Of a DNA stretch of 64,000 bases, positions 24,554 to 36,857 are shown piece after piece. Within the stretch, counting starts at the first letter, position 1. Every line of letters starts with the position of its first letter. The stretch comes from Agaricus subrufescens. Lineage: Eukaryota > Basidiomycota > Agaricomycetes > Agaricales > Agaricaceae. Where the stretch lies: assembly GCA_029945375.1 (NCBI GenBank), contig CM057064.1, positions 744,001 to 808,000 on the forward strand, in the 5' to 3' direction. The position numbers and the translations under genes are program-made. The notes beneath the pieces were generated by a model. That model worked only from the letters and a program-made list of their open reading frames with translations, ran no database searches and was not told the DNA's origin.

Positions 24554-26857
24554 CTACAAGAGGTTGATCAATCCCATTCTTGTCCATAGCTTTACCAGCT
24601 TTTTTCCCAACCCCATTATTGTCCTGATCATAGTTCTCAACCCCTCGATAACACCTTTGACCCAATCCCTGAGTAGCTTGACGATGATACCAAATTTTAC
24701 AACATAGTAGAGAGTTAATAAAACAAAAAGAGAGGTGGATATGCCAATGGTGGCTTTAATTGCCGTGAAAGGACCTGTGAAGGAGAAAAGGAGCAAGGAA
24801 ATTATAAGTAATATCATGCTGATACAACCCAGTTAGCATTTTCTACTCTCTGATCGAAAATTTGAGGACTTACGACCATAGTACGAGCCCATGGGGCAGA
24901 CTCCAAATAATAGTTAAGTGTTGCAACTGCATATTAAAATTAGATCCAGAGTTCGACTCCTCTATATCATGGTCCTGCACAATGAGATTATTAGAAGACA
25001 AAACTTATTCAAATGTTCTGGTCATACAACTTGGATCGAAGACCATCTGAGCCATTTGATTTGACACATTATTAGACCAAGAATTGCGCCAGAAAGACCA
25101 GTAGTGAGAGACAAATAATTTGGTATTTGTAGTTGGGAGTTGTACGATCCTACCATTTGCTGGTGGAAATAAAGTCCAATCATGAGTGCACAATTTGCAA
25201 CTACAACAACAACTGCCTGGACGCAAGTCAGCTTCAGGACACATGCAGAAGACAAGCCTCACATTGATAGTTGTTGTTTTCCTTTCTTCTTGAAGCTGGT
25301 TAAAAAATTCTTCCCACTGACTCAATATAAAATACTGATCGACAATCAGGCTCTCAGCACGCTCCAACAGTGCATGGGGAATGAAGAACATAAAAGGAGA
25401 GCAAACGAGCATAAGCATTGAGCGCGGCTCAGGCTGGGCATCGACAACGGATTGAGACCTGTTCAATCTGGCGCCCCATGCACCAAAATAGTTTCTAAAT
25501 CGCTCTCGGGCTGGGAGTGTCTCAGTAATGAACTTGCGAGACTGAATGGACAATATTTACTTAACTGCATCATGAAGCGGCCTATATCAGCAATTAGCCA
25601 GGTGAAGTGTCATGATACAGTATTCTGATACCTATATACCAGCTCAACGTGTTGTATTCTGCGGATTGATCAATCTAGTTTTCTGTTAAAACGATCAGTT
25701 GCACACACCTTTTACAATCGGGATTAAAGTCAGCATTCTGTGTAGTTGTTCATACGTGAAGGCGGTACTGGCACTATCAGGAGCAGATATGACATCTGTG
25801 GGATACACTCAGTTAACCAGAACATTGACTGGGGTTGAGGATACTTACCTGTCATTGCACAAGTAATTGTATCGACTAGATAGTTAAGTGCGTTAGGTGT
25901 AACATCATATAGGGTCGGAAAGTGGTTCCAGTGTGTCCTGCATAGATATAAGACGTTGGAGGGTGGAACAGGTTGCACGGAGCAACTCACCAGTATTCAA
26001 TTTCAAGGCATAACTCTAGTGAATGGTTAAAACATTTCAAGAACACTCACTAGATTGCTTACGAGTCTGGTATCCGGAGAGGTCTCCAGATATATCACCA
26101 ACAAATTTGGACGTGAAATCCCTCAGTGTAACACTTTCTGGCCAGTAAATGCACCGGCTAGGGTTGTGCACAAAGTAATAGCCGCAGTATGCATTGCCAT
26201 CGGGCTGAACTAACCCTCCTTGAGACCTTTGGAGCTCGACAAAAAGATCACTCTCAGGCCATATGGTTGCATTACAGTTTGAAATCGCATCTTGTATCTG
26301 CCTGATGAAGTCCGAAACCAATCCGGCAATGTCAGGGTCATACATCCACTCTTCGGTCATGATTCTTCGCTACTGGATTTTTGGTAAGTAGCTTTGGTAC
26401 AATTTGAACACGTCATTACCAGCAGGTTGTTGTTTGGGAGGAATGAAACAAAATACGGCAAACCCTCTGGGTGAATGTGTTTCTCCCAGCCTAAAGGAAG
26501 CGGTAAACTAATTATTTTTATGAAGATCATTTGGCGTCATCACACGATAATTAAGCAACTCACTCCGAGGGAAAGGATATGGACGAGGGCTCGATGACAC
26601 GGCGAGGTTCCTTATACTTTCTGCAACAATGATTATTGAATGCGCTTAGGGGAGCATGGCCAAGCTCACACTGTTCTGTTCAGGCTGTATCGCTGGGTCC
26701 TCGACGGAGCACAAGCATACGTGAACCTCGGTAATATCGCTTCAGGATTCCTTAAGTCTTCTTTACCGTCGTCATAAAGAGGGGCACGACGAGTAGGTCT
26801 GGCCCATTCGATAGGACCGGTGATACTACAGCTTGTTGGTGTGGTCGTCAACATCAT
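24554..26857 (-). CDS. WW-like domain / transmembrane protein, paralogue B
   Basis: Same architecture and intron positions as paralogue A. It starts at the tandem ATGATG (26857) and ends at TAG 24554-24556. Exon 1 ends in TYACAPSRTQRYSLNRT; the WW-like half is LPLGWEKHIHPEG (about 26470-26503); then RRIMTEEWMYDPDI and CGYYFVHNPSRCIYW (about 26140-26185). The middle holds FRNYFGAWGARLNRSQS, SPFMFFIPHALLERAE, a Val-rich helix (AVVVVVANCALMIG) and the C-terminal helices LLIISLLLFSF and LFVLLTLYYVVKF. All splice junctions checked are GT-AG. It is divergently arranged with the EBP gene starting at 27473 (615 bp apart), the same arrangement as paralogue C with the EBP pseudogene. Function unknown. 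Confidence 0.75.
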
Positions 26858-27472
26858 ATGAATCGGCAGAGGGTAGAGAGGGTGGGGGGTCTCGATGATG
26901 CGGGAATCAGAATCGCCATCTTATTTTATTGAACAGCTTACGGCGTCTGCATTGCTAACAGCTAGCGGTGTTAATAGGGAGTGCTATATATATAGAAGAT
27001 TCCGAGAGCAGTTGGAAGTGAATGACAGGCGAGTGAGACCGGGAAGGTGATACTATTATGCCAGAGGCTAATTAAGTCACGTATTGGAGTGCCATATCGA
27101 GGACAATCTTCGAATCAACATTGAGCTCCTTGGGGATGTGGAGGTATCTAATTACGGAGAACAGCCAGCGTATGCACTTGAACAGCATCAGATAAGTACC
27201 GGAAACAGTAGGGCGATGATAACCAGTGATTGACGCTGCGCGCGGTTTTTCATTCATGATCCCGAGCCCGGGAATGTTCCGTCGTCACTTTCACCGCATA
27301 TCAGTCAGAGGGAGAACTGTGCTTGCGAGGCTATGGTAGCGGGCAATACAGAGCTGTGCATGGCAGGGTTGCGAACTACGGGGAGGTGAGAATCGAAGAC
27401 CGTGATTGGTGGCCCCGGCAAGTTGCGTGATGCCATGGCGTCCGTGCTGTTCACACTTCAATCATCCCCAAC
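26858..27472. other. Shared promoter region, WW gene B / EBP
   Basis: 615 bp between divergent starts. Part of the block duplicated again at about 32881-33459. No gene seen. Confidence 0.5.
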
Positions 27473-28318
27473 ATGGACCAAGTATTCACGACTACCTCGC
27501 TCTACTCCCTTCTCGGCGTCTCGGCCATCGCCGGGGCCGCAAAACTTGCCTCGGAAACCCTTCTTCCCACAAACGCGTCCAAAACAGATCGCTGGACCTT
27601 CGTTTGGCTTGTGAGTTGTCGAAACTAGTTGGACGTGAATTCACAGTGCTAACAACCTTTTCACGTGCTCTACCAGGTCTTTGATGGTCTCATCCACTTC
27701 TCATACGAGGGTTCTTGGCTCTATCTTTCCACTTTTGGCCGTCAGGTGAACACCAGTGCCGGTCCTTTGGCCGCAATGTGTAAAGTGTTTCCCCTACTCA
27801 TGGCGCGAAGCTGACAACTGTACAGGGAGAGAATACAGTGCAGCAGATTTCCGTTGGGGAGTCGCCGATCCCACCGTCGTCTCCCTCGAGCTACTCACAG
27901 TTCTCGGCGTTGGTCCCCTATGCCTCTATATCGCGTACCAAATCATGAAAGGCGACCCTGCGAGGCACTACTGGATTATTGTCATCAGCACAGCAGAGCT
28001 GTATGGCGGTTGGATGACATTCTGTCCGGATTGGTTAATTGGTAGCCCGAACCTGAACACTTCAAACTGGCTGCACCTGTGGGTTTACCTCTTCGTACGT
28101 TCATCAATTCCTTCATTATCGCTCCTTATGACTGATTTAAATTCGCGCGTCTTCAGTTCATGAATGTCATGTGAGTTTGGTATTTCTACCGTAACGAACT
28201 ATTCACTAATATTTGTATTCATAGCTGGGTTGTCATTCCTCTAATGCTAATGGTCGACTCGTATGGTCACATTGCTAGAGCCCTCCGAGGTGCTGGAAAG
28301 AAAGTCAAATCTACCTAA
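27473..28318 (+). CDS. EBP: EBP family protein (EXPERA domain), sterol delta8-delta7 isomerase type
   Basis: Five exons: 27473-27610, 27677-27779, 27826-28094, 28157-28170 (14 nt) and 28225-28318; 205 aa. Hallmarks of emopamil-binding proteins follow in order: FDGLIHFSYEGSW after the first intron, WREYSAADFR, DPTVVSLELLTV, STAELYGGWMTFCPDW, WVYLFFMNVIWVVIP. They spread over four membrane helices typical of the EXPERA fold in the ER membrane. In the known family the His of GLIHF and the acidic residues of WREY and ELYGGWM line the active site for shifting the sterol ring double bond, and all are present. Substrate is inferred. A second, broken copy lies at 33460-34275. Confidence 0.88.
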
Positions 28319-29260
28319 AATATTTATTGCGCGCTAGCTTATATACTTCGTTATTTCTTGTGTGTGCTATCTGTTCTTTTGCTTGACGTCGTGATCTCCT
28401 GTACATCTCTAAACAGAGTTACATATGTGCAGATGGCTATGATCATAGAGTGAGCAGATGTTCGTATCTGGTGAGGCGGTATTAACACCCTGCCATGATT
28501 ATACTATCTATATCACCAAGTGTCTTATGAACCTATGGAAACCTATCCTGCCATTTTTGATATACAGTCCATGTCTTCTCTTCCGCCTCTCCACGATTCG
28601 ATCTTCTCGGGCAGAGGCAGGTGCCGGTGACGCCCAAAACATTACACAAAAGCGGGGGATACATCCTTTCAATCTACTGGATTCGTACCCTATAGTGGCT
28701 TCCCTCAACCTTGCGGCTTTGAGGGTCTTTCCCATTCAAACTCCTTCCACCCTGATGCTCATTCCCATAGCTTATTTCTCAGCTAGGCGCCCACTAGGCA
28801 ATGCAAGTAGCGCTCGGCTGTGCTTCCAGGGTCTTTAGTAGGTTCTATGTTGCTTGATTCATCATTAGGGCCTCAATCGGTGTTAATTTTAGGACGATAT
28901 TGAACACTAGCATATGGTCCTTGCCCGTTATACCTTGCTTCGCAGGCAAGGATATGTCTACGATGTCTTCTATTTCATAGTGTAGTAGTGTTCTAGCTCG
29001 CACCGCAACACAGCATAGTCTCATAAAGGGTAATCGAAGGTGATTGTACTATCTACTCTATAACAATTTCTCAGGACGTCTTTGTTCTGAAAACGTCCGT
29101 TCTGATAGAATTACCCTGTCTATGTACACTGCCGAGGTCATGGCCCGAGATATTCGCTAGAATTCCTGGCCTTGGCTAACGAGTTGCGCCAATCGTCAGA
29201 TCAGGGTTTCCAGGGATATATAAAAATGTTAAGATGTAGTAGTACCATTCATTAAACAAA
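28319..29260. other. Intergenic in duplicated block 1
   Basis: No gene seen. The sequence is repeated, diverged, at about 34276-35167. Confidence 0.5.
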
Positions 29261-29701
29261 ATGTCCTACCCTCCGAACTCGCAACCGCAGTAAGTCTTCT
29301 ACCCAAATCATAGGTTCTTGTAGTGACAGAATTCCTGCGCTCTCCTGTTGGTCTTCTACTCCTCATGAACTGTTACTATATTACTCTGACCACTTCTGAC
29401 GCCGGTGTGTTTATACCCGTATCCTCACCCCAACAGCCCTGGCCCTAGGCAAGTGCTTCTCGTGATACATTTCGAAAATAAGCTGATCATTCTTTCTTCG
29501 TTACTCACTGGTAATCATAGGATGAGGGGTGATGGTCTAACTCAAGGAAGTGGTGTGGACCGTCCTACTAGACAAACAGGGAATCACTCAGGAGCCCCAA
29601 ACGCGGAAGGCAGGAAATTCAATGTAAACAATCGACCTTCCAGCAAAGACTCGGGAACAAGGCAGGGTTGGCTATGCGGGCTATTGCCATGTTTTTGTTA
29701 G
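29261..29701 (+). CDS. Small Pro-rich protein with Cys-rich tail, copy 1
   Basis: Model: exon 29261-29289 (MSYPPNSQP), a 12-nt microexon 29437-29448, and exon 29521-29701; 73 aa. The second intron would use a GC donor (GCAAGT), a known minor class. Because the microexon is a multiple of three it could be skipped (69 aa). The body is Gly/Asn/Ser-rich (NHSGAPNAEGRKFN) and ends WLCGLLPCFC, a hydrophobic Cys tail suggestive of lipid attachment or membrane association. No signal peptide. A homologous copy at 35168-36441 keeps the C-terminal exon open, which supports a real gene. I do not recognise the family. Confidence 0.5.
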
Positions 29702-30517
29702 AGTGAAGGGGAGTTGTAGAGTCAGGGTTCAGACGCATTACAGCATTATCGAGATGCAACCCCCAGATACACTGCTGGTAGCACCCCAAAAATTTATGGG
29801 GAAGGATGTGATGATGTGGCGAGATGTGGCGAGTAGCTTCAATATGGAACCAATAGAATGTGGATGGCCGTACTCATCTGATTCCCTGGCTCACTGCTGT
29901 GTGATTCCTGATGGGCGTGATAGTGTCCAAGTTGAGTGAAACAAAAAAGGCCTCTACTATCACTTCTTTCCTACCTTCACGTTTGAATATCGTTACCCGC
30001 CTCAACTCACAAACAAGACCTACAAATTGACACCAGTCATGTTCTCGAGTCTGTGATTCGTCTGAAAACGCTGTGAGCCCAACACTCATACACAAGATTC
30101 AGGTTACTTGGATCTAACAGAACATGGAGCAATCCAAGAGTCACACTTGCGGCCAGGTGGAGGTGCCAAAAACTTGACACGTCAGGAGAGGAACGCCACT
30201 CATGACGTTAGTAAGCTAGGATGAATCACAAAACGGTTATCGAGAACACGCGGAAAGGGCTTGATCCTCCAGGTCAAATGTCGTATGTAGTTTCTAAGCG
30301 CATATTTCTCGTGTTTACATCTTCAGAAGTTTTTCCTGCGAGTGTGCCAATTTCAAACGGTGGTCACACCCTCAAAGTCAGATAAATAACTGAAAACTCT
30401 TATACGCCAGTCATGATGGAGATTAGTATACACTAACTACCAGGACACAAAACCTCAATAGATACAACCGCCATTTGTCACATTCAACACACAAGAGGAA
30501 GGATTGGACTATGATGG
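29702..30517. other. Intergenic in duplicated block 1
   Basis: No gene. Homology with block 2 (from about 36442) continues to about 30259, where the block-2 copy meets the KDZ element. Confidence 0.5.
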
Positions 30518-32880
30518 TCACCTCGGCAACGTGGCCAAATCTGACAGATTTTGACGTCCTAATCTCCATTTAATATACATTCCTGTGATAAGATACGAAA
30601 AAAACTCACCTCTGCCATGGTTTCTCCTAGAACGCAGTTGTTTCATACTTCGATAAAGACAGCGAAGCCAGATTCGAATCAGGTTTTTACCACTTCCAAA
30701 TTTGATCAAGCAATAGAAAGTGGAAAGACCAATTAGTGACATAGACAATGCAATGATGAATTTGATTGTTGTAAATGTTCCAGAGAAGCACATGAATATC
30801 AAGGCCAGAGAAAATGTGACCGTACTAACATGGATACATTAGCGTTGTTTTTTCCAACTAAAATCAAAGGCTTACGACCACAACACGAGCGCATGTGGTA
30901 GGCTCCACACAAGAAGCAGGTGTTCGAAACGCCTGTAATCAATATTTTTTTGCTCTGTCTCGTCTATGTATGTAAACTAAAAAGAACCGTTAGAAAATGA
31001 ATGCCGCTCAATCTATGCCCTTACAAGCTCAGCAGGTAGATGGGTTTTTCTCGTCCTATGACGTCGACGGTAATCAACGGAAAGGATAAATCCAAAAAGG
31101 CTGGTAGTGATTGATAGATAGCTGGAAATCTGCCCAGGAGAGCTAACCACGGTTAGAGTCTGATCCTGGAACAAGGGACTCGCTAGGACTGCCCAGTTCA
31201 CAGCCAAAAGAGCTGTAGCCTGAAAATATTGAGATAGTCGAAATTTGTGATCGCGACAAAGCAAACTCACCAACACCGATGCTTGGTCCCATTCCTCTTG
31301 AATTTCATTCGTAAAGCTATCCCACTGAAGTGAAATGATATATCGTTCAACGGCAAGGGTACGAGCTCGTTCTAGTTTTGCGTGGGGATTGAAGAAAAGG
31401 AAAGGAGAAAAAATGTCAAAGATCATCGAATGGGGTTCATGCTCAATTTGGGCAACAGATAGAGACCTATTCAACCCAGTTCCTAATTTTCGGAGCCGAT
31501 CTTGCGCTGGAAAGCATTTAGTGTTAAACAGGATTGGGGTTCCGATGGATGACACGCACTTAACCGTGTCATAAAACGACCTTCACCATATTTAGTTATA
31601 TAGGTCATCATAATTAAGAGTCTGCATACCTATATGCCAACGTGACGTATCATGCTCTACAAATTTGTTGATAAATAATTCCCATCAAGATTCGATCTAA
31701 CCTACCTTTGTTCATCTTTACTAACTTCAACATTTTGTCAAGTTCCTCATAGCTAAAAATCGTGCTAGAGTCATGCGGAGCAGATATCGCATCTGCGCAA
31801 TTGTATTAACCTGATTGGTAGGATAAATAAGTTGGAGGCTCACCTGTCATTAGATCCACAATAGTATCAACGGCATAGTTAGTTGTATCAGGTGTTACTA
31901 TGTAAAGACTTGGAAAGTGGTCCCAGTGTAACCTGAATAATAGTCAGAGGTTGGAAATGGTAAATGAGAGGTAACGAGCCAGAATTCGGCCTCAAGGCAT
32001 GATTCTATCCATCAATCAGATTTGTGACGCAAAACAAGTCGAGTAGGAGTGACTCACTTTTCTGAGACTGGGATAAGTTTCCCCACGTGCCACAAAGAAA
32101 TTCGGACATTGATCGATTAAGGATAACCTTTTCCGGCCAATAAATACACCGACTAGAGTCATGTACAAAGTAATAGCCACAATATTGGCAATTGCTCTCT
32201 TCTGCGAACTTTCCTTCAAACCGCTCAAGCTCAAGAAAAAGATCGCTCCCATGCCAGATGACTACTTCGGGTTCGGAACTTGCATTTTCGATCAGGCTGA
32301 TGAAGTCTAGAATTAGTTTTGAGGTAGTAGGGTCATACATCCATTCTTCGGTGATGACTCGCCGCTAAGCAAGACTTCATGAGCAAATTTACTGTAATTT
32401 TGTGGTTGGTACACTCACGATTGAACCATGTCCAGTCTGAGATAGAACAAAATATGGCAAGCCCTCTGGGTGAACGTGTTGTTCCCAACCCGGAGGGAGC
32501 GGAAATCTGATTCCGCATAAATCATTCACAGTGATCTCAGGATTGATTTAGAGAGACTTACTCTGAATCTGGTGGAAAGGATATAGATGATGGATTGATT
32601 ACACCTTCAGGCACTCGATACTCGCTATACAGATGGTCATCATATATACTGCCAAGGAGTACAAAAAAACTCACAGAGTCCTGTTGAGATTGTGTCGTTG
32701 GGTCCTTGACGGTGTACAAGCGTATGTATAATCCAGTAGCTGCGCCTTCTTGATGGGTACTGCAGGATCAGACCTTCTAGCATCAAGAGAGTCAAGAGAT
32801 GCAGAATGACCATTATTGATGGTTGGGGTAGAGGTGGTGGCAGGAATGTCACGTCTAGCCTGCTGCAACACTATTGCCAT
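30518..32880 (-). CDS. WW-like domain / transmembrane protein, paralogue C
   Basis: Same architecture as A and B, from ATG 32880 (MAIVLQQARRDIP) to TGA 30518-30520. Segments: TYACTPSRTQRHNLNRT at the end of exon 1, a PPGWEQHVHPEG block (about 32465-32500), CGYYFVHDSSRCIYW (about 32135-32180), SPFLFFNPHAKLERAR, FEHLLLVWSLPHALVLWS and C-terminal helices. One splice donor is non-canonical: after EAEFW the donor reads GCTCGT (31979) where paralogues A and B have GTGAG. The last exon runs past the end seen in A and could contain a further tiny intron. It is divergent from the EBP pseudogene, 579 bp away. Probably expressed if the GC donor is tolerated; otherwise decaying. Confidence 0.68.
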
Positions 32881-33459
32881 CGTACCAATCTTGAGTTGCG
32901 TTTAATCTGGTTGTGAGGAATGAGAGAATGGATATTGAATCAAATATGTATCTTGATCTCACTCTTATGATTTGTTGAGGATGGGATTCTTGAGGTTGCC
33001 GCGAGGTGGCTACGGCTACGTGTCCCCTCTTCATGACTTTCATTAATAAACTTGTGAACACGAACCAGCTCCAAGATCCGCATACAATTCCCGCCGTGCA
33101 GTGCGGAGAGATTGGGAGCCCATTACTTGGAGTTAAGATTAAGTGGCTAACAGCTTGTTAGATGTGTGGCGGCTTCTAATTACAGAGAACAGTCACCATA
33201 CACAGCACTTTGACGGCATCGGAGAAGTACCGGAGACAGTAAGGCTTGCGGGCGATGATAGCTGATTGACGCTCCGCGGACTTTTTCATATTTTCCGTCA
33301 TCACTTTCACTGCATAGAAGTCAGGGGGAGAACTGTGCGCTATGATAGCGGGCAATACAGAACTGTGCGTGGCAGGGCTGCAGACTGTGGAGAGGCGAGA
33401 GTCGAAGACTGTGATTGTGGCCACCGGCAAGCTGCGTGATGTCATGGCGCATCCTCAAC
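32881..33459. other. Shared promoter region, WW gene C / EBP pseudogene
   Basis: Diverged copy of 26858-27472. No gene seen. Confidence 0.5.
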
Positions 33460-34275
33460 ATGGACCAAGTATTCGCGACCACCTCTCTCTCCTCGCTTCT
33501 CGGCGTCTCGTCCATCGCCGGAGCTCGGAAACCCTTCTTCCCAAAAACGCGTCCAAATCAGATCGGTGGACCTTCATTTGGCCTGTGAATTGACGAAACT
33601 TGTTGGACGTGATTTCGCGCTGACAACCCTTCTGCACGTTCTCTCAGGCCTTTGATGGTCTCATCCACTTCTCATACAAAGGTTCCTGGCTCTATCTCTC
33701 CACCTTTGGCAGTCAGGTGAACTCCAGAGCTGGTCCTTTGGCCGCAATGTGTACAAGCGTTCCCTCTATTCATGGCCTTCAGCTGATAACTTTACAGGGA
33801 GAGAATACAGCGCAGCTGATTTCTGTTGGAAAGTCGCCGGTCCCACCGCCGTCTCCCTCGAGCTACTCACAGTTCTCGGCATTGGCCGCCTATGTCTTTA
33901 TATCGCGTACCAAATCATGAAAGGTGACCCGGCGAGGCACTGCTGGGTTATTGTCATCAGCACAGCAGAGCTGTATGGTGGTTGGATGACATTCTGTCCA
34001 GATTGGTTAATTGGCAGCCCGAACCTGAACACTCCGAACTGGCTGTACCTGTGGGTTTACCTCTTTGTACGTTCTTCAATTCCTTCACTATCATCCCGAA
34101 CGGCTGATTTGAATTAACGTGTCTTCAGCTCCAATGTGAGTTTGGTGTTTCTAACCGTAACGAACTATCCACTAAGATTTGTATTCATAGCTGGGTTGTT
34201 ATTCCTTCGATGCTAATGGTCGACTCGTATGGTCACATTGCTAGAGGCGCTGGAAAGAAAGTCACATCTACTTAA
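33460..34275 (+). pseudogene. EBP-like pseudogene (decayed duplicate)
   Basis: Collinear with the EBP gene at 27473-28318, but exon 1 is 125 bp instead of 138 bp (a net 13-bp loss around 33525) and is thrown out of frame. The 14-nt fourth exon is reduced to about 7 nt, and a 9-bp loss lies near the 3' end. Coding changes also hit conserved sites, for example DPTVV has become GPTAV and GRQ has become GSQ. The central exon still reads FDGLIHFSYKGSW, WREYSAADF and STAELYGGWMTFCPDW, so decay is recent. It arose with the tandem duplication of the WW/EBP/small-gene block. Confidence 0.85.
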
Positions 34276-35167
34276 CACTCGTCATGAACTAGCTTATATG
34301 CTTCGTTATTTTTTGTGTGTGCTATCTGCTCCTTCGTTCGATATGTATCTGTCTAAACAGAATTACGTATGTGCAGATGGTTATGATCATAGGGTGAGCA
34401 AATGCTCGCATCTGGCGAGGCGGTATAGACATCCTGTATGATTGTTTTATCTATACCAAGTGCCCTGTTGTCCTGGTGAAACCTCTCGCCATATTTGATA
34501 TACAATCCCTATCTTCTCTTCCGCCCCTCCATGATCTTGATCTTCTCGGGTAGAAGAAGGTGCCTGTGAAGTCCGAAAGCATTACACAAAAGTAGAGAAG
34601 CATCCTTCGAATCTATTGGATTCTTACTCTATCATAGCTTCCCTCGACCTTCCGACTCTGGAGCTCTTTCTCATTGTAACACCCTCCGCTCTGATGCTCA
34701 TTTTCATAATTCGCTTTGGCATCTAAGCGCCTACTAGGCAGCGCAAGTAGCGCTCGGCTGTGCTACTAGGGTCTTTAGTGGGTTTTACGTTTAGGACCCT
34801 ACAGAATACTAGTTTATGGTCCTTGGGCGTCATACCTTGCTTCGCAGACAAGGGTATGTCTACGACATCTTCCATTCCACAGTATAGCAGTGTTATAGCT
34901 CGCGGAACACAGCATAGTCTCACATAAAGTATAGTTGAAGGTGATTGTGCTATCTATTCTACAAAAATCTCCTAAGACATCTTCGTTCTGAAAACATTTG
35001 TTCCAATAGAAGTATCCTGTCAACGTACACTGCCAAAGTCATAGCCCATGTTACTCGCTAGAATACCTGGCCTTTGTTAATCAGTTGCGCCGATCGTCAG
35101 ATCAGGGTTTCTGGATAGAATATATAATGCTATTAAGATGTCAGTGTGATACCTCGCATCAAACCAA
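34276..35167. other. Intergenic in duplicated block 2
   Basis: Diverged copy of 28319-29260. No gene seen. Confidence 0.5.
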
Positions 35168-35340
35168 ATGACCTACCCTCCCCACCCGTACCCGTAAGTC
35201 TTCCACTTAAATTCTAGGCTCTTGTAGTGACAGAATTTCTGCATTCTCCTGCTGGTCTTTTATCCCTTGTGAATTGATACTATATTCTTCTGATCACTTC
35301 TGACGGTGGTATGTTCATGCCTGTATTCTCACCTCAACAG

Positions 35341-36172
35341 CATCAGCAAATCGGCTCAAATATTGTAGACCTTACATTATAAACAAACATTGTATTCCAA
35401 ATAAAGAAAATGTGAATGCTTACGTTCTGGTAAAGTGAAATGAATGGACAATACAAGCTTTTTAAGACCTTACAATCTAAATAAAAGAATACAATCATGG
35501 TACATTTTATTTGTTTAAGATTACAATCTTTTTCAAAGCATACAATCATGTCACAATTTATTGGTTTAAGATTACAATCTTTTTCAAAGAATACATCCAT
35601 GCTTCAATCTTTAATGTGCGATTACAAACATGACTCCAACACTAAAATCAAATTGTATATGAATCTAACATTATACGAGGGCAGCGTCGATGGTGCATAG
35701 CAGTGGCTGAGGGACTTGGAAAAATTTTTGAGTTTTTCAAGTTTATATATATATTTGATGTATGTACGAAGTGAGTAAGTTGGTACTGTGGCTCAGGTGT
35801 TTAAGTGGTTTGCTGCGCGGTCTTGCTCCCAGGAGGTCTGGCGTTCGATTCCCGGTGGTGCCAACGGGTCAAACAGCCCATATATAGGTTCTGCCTGTTT
35901 GCTCATGCTGCCATATATAGCTGGATTAGGTAATAAATTTTGCTGTCCTCGGCACTATAAGATTGTAATCTCAAGCAAAGATTGTAATCTCAAAAAAAGA
36001 TTGTAAGCTCTCCATTCTTCGCCATTGTTCAGGAAGTATACATTAGATACAATATATTCAGCACGTTTCAATTTTAGTTTTCACCTTGGTTGAAACTTTA
36101 GACATGGTGGTATACTTTACACGTTGGCGTTAAATTCTAAAGCCTTACATTTTTTGAGCCATTTTGCTGATG
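35341..36172. mobile_element. MITE-like non-autonomous DNA transposon (832 bp)
   Basis: Ends are inverted repeats: CATCAGCAAATCGGCTCAAA at the left, and at the right the complement of CATCAGCAAAATGGCTCAAA. Similarity continues for about 27 bp. Comparison with the uninterrupted copy at about 29431-29450 shows an insertion with an AG (2 bp) or AGC (3 bp) duplication. Inside, AGATTACAATCT-type palindromic 12-mers recur at both flanks (about 35460-35640 and 35960-36005). No transposase is encoded. The superfamily was not identified. Confidence 0.8.
35782..35863 (+). other. tRNA-like sequence inside the MITE
   Basis: GGTACTG at the left can pair with TGGTGCC at the right (with G-U pairs), followed by A. 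TGGCTCAGGTG resembles an A box and GTTCGATTCC a B box. The T stem has mismatches and no convincing anticodon arm forms, so this is more likely a tRNA-derived (SINE-type) pol III promoter relic than a working tRNA. Confidence 0.45.
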
Positions 36173-36441
36173 AGCACGGAACCTAGGCAAGTGTTTCTCG
36201 TGATATGTCTTGAAGTAGATTGATCATTCCTCTTTTGTCGCTCACTGGTAATCACAGGTCCAGGGGTATAGCTGATAACCCAGGAAATTGTGTGGGTCCT
36301 TCGGGTCCTGGACAAACAGGGAATTACTCAGGAGCCCCAAACGCCGAGGGCAGGAGGTTCAATCCAAATAATCGTCCTTCCAGCAAAGACTCAGAGTCGG
36401 GGCCGGGCTGGCTATGCGGACTACTGTCATGCTTTCGCTAG

Positions 36442-36857
36442 AGTATGGGGGGATTATAGTTGGGGTTCATACATATCACAGCACTGTCGAGATACCAACC
36501 CCAGATACATCGTTTGTGATGGTCTAAAATTTTATGGGGGAGTGATGATGTCACGAGTAGCTTCGACATGGAACCAATAGATTGTCGATGGCCATACTGA
36601 TCTGATTTCCTGGCACGGTACTGTGCAATTTCTAATACGTGTGACACTGTCCCAGTTTAACGAAGCGAAAAAGGCCTCTACTATTCCTTCTTTCCTACCT
36701 TCACATTTGAGTATCGTTACCCGCCTCAACTCAACAAGACCTACAACGTACCACCGGTCGTGTTATCGAGTTTGTGATTCATCTGAGAAAACCGTGAGCC
36801 CCACGCTAATGCACAAGGTTTAGGTTCCATGGATCTAACAGGGAACGATTCAAGAGT
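36442..36857. other. Intergenic in duplicated block 2
   Basis: Diverged copy of the sequence after the small gene of block 1. No gene seen. Confidence 0.5.

Larger units (their letters stand above)
35168..36441 (+). pseudogene. Small Cys-tailed gene, copy 2, interrupted by MITE
   Basis: Exon 1 (35168-35193, MTYPPHPYP) and the last exon (36259-36441, ending WLCGLLSCFR) match copy 1. The 12-nt microexon region of copy 1 is split by the 832-bp element at 35341-36172. If the microexon is skipped, exon 1 and the last exon still join in phase across an intron of about 1.07 kb, so the gene may survive with an intronic insertion. Classed as pseudogene with doubt. Confidence 0.5.
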
